Shown here in pieces: positions 58,300 through 64,000 of a stretch of 64,000 nucleotides of DNA. Under the pieces are notes generated by a model. That model was not told where the DNA came from. It saw only the letters and a program-made list of their open reading frames with translations, and did no database searches. Source of the stretch: JAITMY01 sp031549685. GTDB lineage: Bacteria > Bacteroidota > Bacteroidia > Bacteroidales > UBA932. The stretch is from the NCBI GenBank assembly GCA_031549685.1, contig JAVBPG010000022.1, positions 19,090 to 83,089 of the forward strand. The letters run 5' to 3'. Positions within the stretch are counted from its first letter, which is position 1, and each line of letters begins with the position of its first letter. The translations under genes and the position numbers were made by a program.

Positions 58300-60504
58300 A
58301 TGACACCACTTTTTTGGCTTGTTCCGGCCTCGGCCTTGCTGGCGCTTTGTTTTGCCTACTACTTTTTCAGGCAAATGATGAAGGAGGACGAGGGCACCGA
58401 CCTCATGAAGCAAATTGCCCTGCACGTGCGCAAGGGCGCCATGGCCTACCTCAAGCAGCAGTACAAGGTGGTAACCATTGTGTTTGTAGTGCTGGTCGTG
58501 TTCTTTGCCATACTGGCCTATGGCTTTGGCGTGCAAAATCCCTGGGTGCCCGGTGCATTTCTTACCGGCGGATTTTTCTCGGGCTTAGCCGGATTTATCG
58601 GTATGAAAACCGCCACCTACGCCTCGGCGCGCACGGCCAACGCGGCGCGCAATTCGCTCAACGCGGGCCTGCGTGTGGCCTTTCGCTCCGGCGCCGTAAT
58701 GGGCCTAACGGTAGTAGGTTTGGGCCTACTCGATATATCGCTGTGGTTTCTTTTGCTCAACGTGTTTTACGATGTTAGCGTAGCGCAAAACGTAGTAATT
58801 ATCACCACCACCATGCTTACCTTCGGCATGGGCGCCAGCACGCAGGCGCTGTTTGCCCGCGTGGGCGGCGGCATCTACACCAAGGCCGCCGATGTGGGCG
58901 CCGACCTGGTGGGCAAGGTCGAGGCCGGAATCCCCGAGGACGACCCTCGCAACCCCGCCACCATAGCCGACAACGTGGGCGACAACGTAGGCGATGTAGC
59001 CGGCATGGGCGCCGACCTGTACGAAAGCTACTGCGGCTCGATACTGGCCACCGCCGCGCTCGGCGCATCGGCATTTTTCGTTTTGCCCGAAATGCAGCTC
59101 AAGGCCGTATTTGCGCCCATGCTCATTGCCGCCGTGGGCATTATTTTGTCCATCATCGGCATATTTTTGGTGCGCACCAAGGAGGGCGCTACCATGAAGG
59201 ACTTGCTGGGCGCGCTGGGCAAGGGCGTAAACGTAAGCTCCATACTCATTGCCCTGGCCACCTTCGGCATTCTGTACGTGCTGCAAATACCCAACTGGGT
59301 GGGCATTTCGTTCTCGGTAATTTGCGGTCTGCTGGCGGGGATTATCATCGGCCAGGCCACGGAGTACTACACCTCGCACTCGTACAGGCCCACGCAAAAC
59401 GTGGCCAACAGCGGGCAAACAGGCCCCGCCACCGTTATTATTTCGGGCTTGGGCTTGGGCATGCTCTCCACGGCCATTCCCGTGCTGACCATTGGCGTGG
59501 CTATTATCATGGCCTTCCTGTGCGCCATTCAGTTCGATGTGAACAACATGCTTACCGCACAAAACCTGAGCCTCGGCCTCTACGGCATTGGCATTGCCGC
59601 GGTGGGAATGCTCTCCACCCTCGGCATTACGCTGGCCACCGATGCCTACGGCCCCATTGCCGACAACGCCGGCGGTAACGCCGAAATGAGCGGCCTCGGC
59701 AAGGAAGTGCGCAAGCGTACCGATGCGCTCGACGCCCTGGGCAATACCACCGCCGCCACCGGCAAGGGCTTTGCCATTGGCTCGGCTGCGCTTACTGCCC
59801 TGGCCTTGTTAGCCTCGTACCTGGAGGAAATAAAAATAGGCTTGCAGCATATCGGTAAAGATATAATTACCCTTGCCAACGGCGATACGGTGGAGGTAGC
59901 CAAGGCCACCATCGTGGATTTGATGAGCTACTACCAGGTAACGCTGATGAATCCCAAGGTGCTTATCGGCGTATTTATTGGCGCTATGATGGCCTTTATG
60001 TTCTGCGGATTAACCATGAACGCCGTGGGGCGCGCCGCGCAAAGCATGGTGGAGGAGGTGCGCCGCCAGTTCCGCGAAATCAAGGGCATACTTACCGGCG
60101 AGGCCACCCCCGATTACGCCCGCTGCGTTGAAATTTCGACTAAGGGAGCGCAGCGCGAAATGCTGCTTCCTTCAATTTTAGCCATCCTGGCGCCCATTGT
60201 TACGGGCTTGATTTTTGGCGTAGCCGGAGTAATGGGCTTGCTGGTGGGCGGCTTGGGCGCAGGCTTTGTGCTGGCCATTTTTATGGCTAATGCAGGTGGC
60301 GCCTGGGATAACGCCAAAAAGTACGTGGAGGAGGGCAACCATGGCGGCAAGGGCTCCGACACCCACAAGGCCACCGTGGTGGGCGATACCGTGGGCGACC
60401 CGTTCAAGGATACCGCCGGGCCATCGCTCAACATTCTCATTAAGCTCATGAGCATGGTGGCCATTGTAATGGCCGGGCTCACGGTGGCGTTCTCGCTCCT
60501 GTAA
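58300..60504 (+). CDS. hppA: Membrane-bound pyrophosphatase, potassium-dependent type
   Basis: Hydrolyses pyrophosphate and pumps H+ and/or Na+ outward. It is 734 aa with about 16 membrane helices. The pyrophosphate/Mg site is clear: DVGADLVGKVEAGIPEDDPR and NPATIADNVGDNVGDVAGMG, and near the end the DTVGDPFKDTAGPS loop. The K+ dependence position reads GNTTAATGKGFAIGSA, with Ala485 where K+-independent enzymes have Lys, and Gly where they have Thr, so it is the K+-dependent type. Na+ or H+ specificity cannot be decided by eye. Confidence 0.96.
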   Translation: MTPLFWLVPASALLALCFAYYFFRQMMKEDEGTDLMKQIALHVRKGAMAYLKQQYKVVTIVFVVLVVFFAILAYGFGVQNPWVPGAFLTGGFFSGLAGFIGMKTATYASARTANAARNSLNAGLRVAFRSGAVMGLTVVGLGLLDISLWFLLLNVFYDVSVAQNVVIITTTMLTFGMGASTQALFARVGGGIYTKAADVGADLVGKVEAGIPEDDPRNPATIADNVGDNVGDVAGMGADLYESYCGSILATAALGASAFFVLPEMQLKAVFAPMLIAAVGIILSIIGIFLVRTKEGATMKDLLGALGKGVNVSSILIALATFGILYVLQIPNWVGISFSVICGLLAGIIIGQATEYYTSHSYRPTQNVANSGQTGPATVIISGLGLGMLSTAIPVLTIGVAIIMAFLCAIQFDVNNMLTAQNLSLGLYGIGIAAVGMLSTLGITLATDAYGPIADNAGGNAEMSGLGKEVRKRTDALDALGNTTAATGKGFAIGSAALTALALLASYLEEIKIGLQHIGKDIITLANGDTVEVAKATIVDLMSYYQVTLMNPKVLIGVFIGAMMAFMFCGLTMNAVGRAAQSMVEEVRRQFREIKGILTGEATPDYARCVEISTKGAQREMLLPSILAILAPIVTGLIFGVAGVMGLLVGGLGAGFVLAIFMANAGGAWDNAKKYVEEGNHGGKGSDTHKATVVGDTVGDPFKDTAGPSLNILIKLMSMVAIVMAGLTVAFSLL

Positions 60505-60530
60505 GCTTTTCCCACAAGATTGCGGAGGCG

Positions 60531-60574
60531 CAAAAAAGAAGAGGCTGCTCAAAAAGTTTTTGGGCAGCCTCTTC
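60531..60574 (-). terminator. Strong hairpin terminator for the RhuM gene
   Basis: The stem GAAGAGGCTGC/GCAGCCTCTTC continues inward through CAAAA/TTTTG. On the minus strand it is followed by a run of six T. It lies 15 bases past the RhuM stop codon, between convergent genes; on the plus strand no T-run follows, so it may serve hppA only weakly. Confidence 0.85.
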
Positions 60575-60588
60575 GCTATAATCATTTA

Positions 60589-61629
60589 TCAACTTTCCGG
60601 GCTATCCCGCTTCTCTTCAATACGCTTTATCTCTTTGTCAAAATCGGATTCAAACAAGCGATCTTGAATAGGACGATATTTTTCAAATTCATTTTCAGCA
60701 TGTTGTTTGGCAAGAGCCGCGGTGATTTTGCCCGCATTTTGCAATAAATCTCTCCCATTTGCCTGTAAAATTAAATCCAAATGCTTTGCCCAATCAGACA
60801 TAGAGAGGGGAATATGCCGTTTTGCATATTCTTCGGCAAAATCCAAATAACCGTTGACGATACGCCCAAGAGATTCCAACTCCGTTTCGGTCAGATAATT
60901 TTTAGCGATTGTCACATCTGTTTTTATAATCTTCCCGCTTGGACTTTTCTCCCAAGAAGTCAATCCCATGTTTTCTTTGCTGTGGTCGGCTCGCGTGTAA
61001 ATCAATTCGGCAGCGGTATGTTTATGTACCGCATAGTGTATTTTGTTCTGAACCTTTGCAAAAAAATCTTTGGTCGTGGACGATTCCGGATTATAATCCA
61101 TGGCTGTAGCGTATATGTCAGTAATTTTCTGATAAAATCGTCGTTCTGACAAACGGATTTCCCGGATTTCTTCCAAAAGCCGTTCAAAATAATCGTCATC
61201 CAGAAAGGCGCCGTTTTCCATTCTTTTCCGGTCGATGATGTATCCCCGCAATGTAAAATCGCGCAGAATCGCCGTTGCCCATTGCCGAAACGCCGTTGCC
61301 CGTTTGGAGTTTACGCGGTAGCCAACGGCAATAATCAAATCTAAATTATAATGTTTTATCGTTCTGCAAACTTCGCGACTGCCTTCCTGCTGAACTACCG
61401 AGAAATCCTCGGTAGTTGAAGCTTCATCCAGTTCTCCTTCAGCATAGATGTTTTTGAGATGCAAACCGATATTATCAGTTGAAGTATCAAATAGTAATCC
61501 TATGTTTTTTTGCGACAACCAAATGGTGCCGTCCTGCACACGCACTTCCACTCCATCGCCTTTTGACTGATAGGCAAAAGTTAGAAATTCGGCAGTACTA
61601 TTGCGGATTTGTAGTTTTTTTTTTGCCAT
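60589..61629 (-). CDS. RhuM family protein
   Basis: 346-aa protein of the RhuM (virulence_RhuM) family, named from Salmonella pathogenicity island 3; its biochemical role is not established. Recognisable parts are the start with VRVQDGTIWLSQKNIGLLFD, DEASTTEDFSVVQQEG, YNLDLIIAVGYRVNSKRATA and FRQWATAILRDF, and a long helical second half. The gene is visibly more AT-rich than its neighbours (frequent TTT, AAA, ATA codons) and is bounded by a strong terminator and an AT-rich leader. I infer acquisition by horizontal transfer. RhuM genes often travel with restriction or defence genes, but none is present here. Confidence 0.88.
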   Translation of the reverse strand: MAKKKLQIRNSTAEFLTFAYQSKGDGVEVRVQDGTIWLSQKNIGLLFDTSTDNIGLHLKNIYAEGELDEASTTEDFSVVQQEGSREVCRTIKHYNLDLIIAVGYRVNSKRATAFRQWATAILRDFTLRGYIIDRKRMENGAFLDDDYFERLLEEIREIRLSERRFYQKITDIYATAMDYNPESSTTKDFFAKVQNKIHYAVHKHTAAELIYTRADHSKENMGLTSWEKSPSGKIIKTDVTIAKNYLTETELESLGRIVNGYLDFAEEYAKRHIPLSMSDWAKHLDLILQANGRDLLQNAGKITAALAKQHAENEFEKYRPIQDRLFESDFDKEIKRIEEKRDSPES

Positions 61630-61770
61630 AATGTTTTACTATTTAAAACATTGTTCTTTAATATTCAGTATTTTACAGGTGTAAAAAACAAACTCCTACT
61701 ACTTCACAGTAAAATCTCTTTATGTTCCTTTGTGGTATTCTTTTTTGCGCGAACGCGAAATGTTTCCCAG

Positions 61771-63822
61771 CTAAATCTTCTTCCCGCCGCTCAGGAACTT
61801 GTTTTGCTCCTCGTCACTGCCATAGGGCTCGGGGTAAATAATGAGCAGGTTGCTGTGCGAAAAGTGGTTGGTAAGAATATCGTAGAGCCGCTCAATAATA
61901 GGCGCGTACGACACCGAGCTCATGCGGGCGCCCACGGCTACAAACAGGTCGTCCTTATGCACCTCGTGCACCAAGGCGCGGAATCCGGTGCGAATATCAA
62001 ACTCAATGAGCTGAATATCATAGGCTGTTTCGCTTTTCTGGTTTAACGCTTCTATCTGATTGAGCGTATTACGGTTGGCGTAAAAAATAAGCGGAACGTT
62101 GATTTGCTTTTGCAGGTTGCCTAAGCGGTAGAGCCAGCGGGCAAATCCCGCCTCGTACTCGGCCAGCGCCGGCACGGCCACCCTGATGCGCTTAATGGTG
62201 TTGAGCGGTTGGTGCAGTTGGCTTACAAAAATGCTCTGCTTGCTGCCCTTGAGCAGGGTGTTGAGCCGCATGGCAAACATGGCCTTTACCAGGTTGGTGC
62301 TTTGGTGCAGGCCCAGCACCACATCGGTAATTTGTTGGCTATTAATCGCTTTTATTATCCCCTTGGCAATGCTGTTGTGCGCCAGGTGAAGCATTTCCAA
62401 CTCGGTGTCGCTGGCCGAGGCAAAGGAGGCCGCCTTTTCGAGTATGCGCTCGCCATGCTTCCACCTGTCTTCGCTGACATCTTGCTTATCAGATATATAT
62501 AAAGCGTAAAGCGGCTCCTTGCTTTTCTCGCTGCGTATCATGGTGGCAAACTCCACCAGCCGCTCAATGGTGGCGGGGTTGCTCACGGGGATTAGGATCT
62601 TGCCGTTTTTGCGCCCCGTGTTGGCGTGCAGCTTGGTTTGCGAGGCTATTTTGCGGGCTGCGCGCTCGGTTGCAAACGAGCTGACTATGCAGGTAACCAG
62701 TATCATAACCACCGTACCGTTGAGCACATCGTCGTTAAACAGCCCAATGCGGCGACCCACCACCACCACGGCCAGAGCTGCGGCGGCGTGCGCGTTGCTC
62801 AGGCCAAAAATCAGGTTGCGCTCGTCGGCGCGCAGCTTAAAAGTTTTTTGCGTTGCCCAGGCGGCCAAATACTTGGCTACCATAGCGCCAATAGCCATGG
62901 TGGCGGCCACAATCAGGGCGTTGGGGCCCTTGAAAAACACCCTTACGTCCACAATCATGCCCACGCTGATGAGGAAAAACGGGATGAAAATAGCATTGCC
63001 CACAAAATCAATGCGGTTCATCAGCGCAGATGTGCTGGGGATGAGACGGTTTAAGGCTATTCCGGCCAGGAACGCGCCTATAATTCCCTCCATGCCAATG
63101 AGCTGAGCGCCAAAGGCGGCCACAAAAAGCAGCGCCAGCACAAAGATGTACTGCGCCACGCTGTCGGTGTTGCGCTTGAAAAATTGTCGCGTAAGCCACG
63201 GAAAACCAAAGAGAACCACCACACCAAACAGCAGGAATAATCCAACAAACTGCACCCAGTGCAGCGCGTCGAGGGTGCCCTCGTGGCTGCCCGCTATCAC
63301 GGCCAGGGTCAGGAGCGACAGCGTGTCCGTAATAATTGTCCCGATAACGGTAATGCTTACCGAGCGGATTTTGGTAATACCGTAGCGGCTTACAATGGGG
63401 TAGGCCAGCAGCGTGTGCGATGAGAACATGCTGGCCAGCAGTATGGAGGTCATGAGGTCGTAGTGCAGCACGTACAGCGCCAGCACTATACCTATGGCCA
63501 TGGCTATGGTAAAGGCGTATAGGCCGAATCCTATGCTTTTCACCCTGTTGTTCTTAAAATCCTCAATATCAACCTCCACACCGGCCAAAAACATGATGTA
63601 CAGCAGGCCCACGGTACCGAACAGCTCAATGCTGCTATCGTGCAGCAGGATATTGAATCCGTTGGGGCCCACAATGATACCGGCCACAATAAGCCCCACA
63701 ATGTACGGAATGCGCAGCTTGGTAAAAATGATGGGCGCAAACAGTATAATGAGCAGCACCACCGCAAAAATCAGCACCGGATTTTGCAGTGGAAGGGTAA
63801 AGTATGAGGCGATGGAATGCAA
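61771..63822 (-). CDS. CPA2 family cation:proton antiporter with C-terminal UspA-like region
   Basis: 683-aa inner-membrane protein. Residues 1 to about 400 form the Na+/H+ exchanger domain of the KefB/CPA2 type, with about 12-13 helices and family segments LRIPYIVGLIVAGIIVGPNG, SSHTLLAYPIV and IGMEGIIGAFLAGIALNRL. Residues 415-683 are cytoplasmic and contain two UspA-like stretches, no TrkA_N domain. It exchanges K+ or Na+ for H+; the ion is unclear. It is monocistronic, with a -7 box 28 bases upstream of the ATG. Confidence 0.92.
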   Translation of the reverse strand: MHSIASYFTLPLQNPVLIFAVVLLIILFAPIIFTKLRIPYIVGLIVAGIIVGPNGFNILLHDSSIELFGTVGLLYIMFLAGVEVDIEDFKNNRVKSIGFGLYAFTIAMAIGIVLALYVLHYDLMTSILLASMFSSHTLLAYPIVSRYGITKIRSVSITVIGTIITDTLSLLTLAVIAGSHEGTLDALHWVQFVGLFLLFGVVVLFGFPWLTRQFFKRNTDSVAQYIFVLALLFVAAFGAQLIGMEGIIGAFLAGIALNRLIPSTSALMNRIDFVGNAIFIPFFLISVGMIVDVRVFFKGPNALIVAATMAIGAMVAKYLAAWATQKTFKLRADERNLIFGLSNAHAAAALAVVVVGRRIGLFNDDVLNGTVVMILVTCIVSSFATERAARKIASQTKLHANTGRKNGKILIPVSNPATIERLVEFATMIRSEKSKEPLYALYISDKQDVSEDRWKHGERILEKAASFASASDTELEMLHLAHNSIAKGIIKAINSQQITDVVLGLHQSTNLVKAMFAMRLNTLLKGSKQSIFVSQLHQPLNTIKRIRVAVPALAEYEAGFARWLYRLGNLQKQINVPLIFYANRNTLNQIEALNQKSETAYDIQLIEFDIRTGFRALVHEVHKDDLFVAVGARMSSVSYAPIIERLYDILTNHFSHSNLLIIYPEPYGSDEEQNKFLSGGKKI

Positions 63823-63849
63823 TTAAATTTGGAAGTTGAAATTTCACAA

Positions 63850-63857
63850 CAAATGTA
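63850..63857 (-). promoter_or_regulatory. Bacteroidota -7 promoter box for the CPA2 antiporter gene
   Basis: On the minus strand it reads TACATTTG, 27 bases before the ATG at 63822. A -33 element is not clear. Confidence 0.5.
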
Positions 63858-63903
63858 CGAAATTTCTTTCGTGTTTTTCGGTCAATAGAAGTTGCACTGG
63901 CAA

Positions 63904-63995
63904 GGAGATTTCTCGCTTTGCTCGAAATGACGATAATGGATGAAGGAGGAGGTGGGGAGAGGTATGGCGGCGAAGCCGCCCTACCTCTCCCCACC
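63904..63995. repeat. REP half-unit plus GC-rich hairpin module, copy 2
   Basis: GGAGATTTCTCGCTTTGCTC then GAAATGACG (63904-63932), followed 18 bases later by a near-perfect hairpin: GGTGGGGAGAGGTA, then GGCGGC-GAA-GCCGCC, then TACCTCTCCCCACC (63951-63995). It parallels copy 1 at 58099-58187. Confidence 0.75.
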
Positions 63996-64000
63996 CACCG

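Overview
The window is chromosomal DNA of a member of the Bacteroidota, probably Bacteroidales. The signs are a type IX secretion (T9SS) C-terminal sorting domain, a TonB receptor paired with a DUF4249 lipoprotein, a FISUMP/Big2 lipoprotein, an OstA-like protein behind two SurA-type chaperones, an Ala/Lys-rich tail on ribosomal protein S16, almost no Shine-Dalgarno sequences, and many -7 promoter boxes of the Bacteroidota form TAnnTTTG. Base composition is moderately GC-rich. I saw no rRNA, tRNA, CRISPR array, transposase or prophage. The species cannot be named by eye.

Layout. 1-4430 (minus): nucleotide-sugar genes (phospho-sugar mutase cut by the window edge, rfbD, UDP-xylose synthase, ugd); each of the three spacers is filled by a palindromic repeat. 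4630-13503: Tat-exported Gfo/Idh/MocA protein, MATE exporter, VOC protein, RelA/SpoT-type enzyme with a degenerate hydrolase site, NhaD antiporter, guaB. 13605-17553: outer-membrane biogenesis set (two SurA-like proteins and an OstA-like protein). 17599-24511: orphan peptide-type ABC permease, TonB receptor plus DUF4249, a lipoprotein, cinA. 24663-29416: lysA and lysC, a glycosyltransferase, gcvT. 29417-32260 is gene-poor, with one FISUMP lipoprotein, a candidate 6S-like RNA and a dense set of palindromic elements, including two near-identical copies of a 160-bp hairpin element. 32261-42089: birA, then rsfS-ftsH-DUF2007-cdsA-psd (ribosome silencing, membrane proteolysis, phospholipid synthesis), an AI-2E family permease, an M3 peptidase and a GNAT enzyme. 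42135-48949: membrane-bound AraC regulator, an array of TTTATACGC-like repeats, and four exported proteins in a row. 48955-58048: HsdR_N-like nuclease, holA, rhomboid protease, HAD phosphatase, rimM, rpsP, a small membrane protein with an XRE regulator, fmt, a GH28 enzyme, a C_GCAxxG_C_C protein and a DUF985 cupin. 58300-63822: potassium-type membrane pyrophosphatase, an AT-richer RhuM gene and a CPA2 antiporter.

Most genes are housekeeping; the unusual content is between and partly inside them. At least five dispersed palindromic repeat families occur, often nested in one another. One nested pair lies in frame inside fmt and adds about 47 codons. A second theme is short degenerate A/T-rich tandem repeats immediately upstream of start codons, several of which appear to supply the (often TTG) start itself. 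Other points worth following are the RsfS protein with a histone-H1-like tail, the possible AraC operator array before the exported-protein cluster, a C-terminal motif shared by two of those proteins, and the 6S-like RNA.
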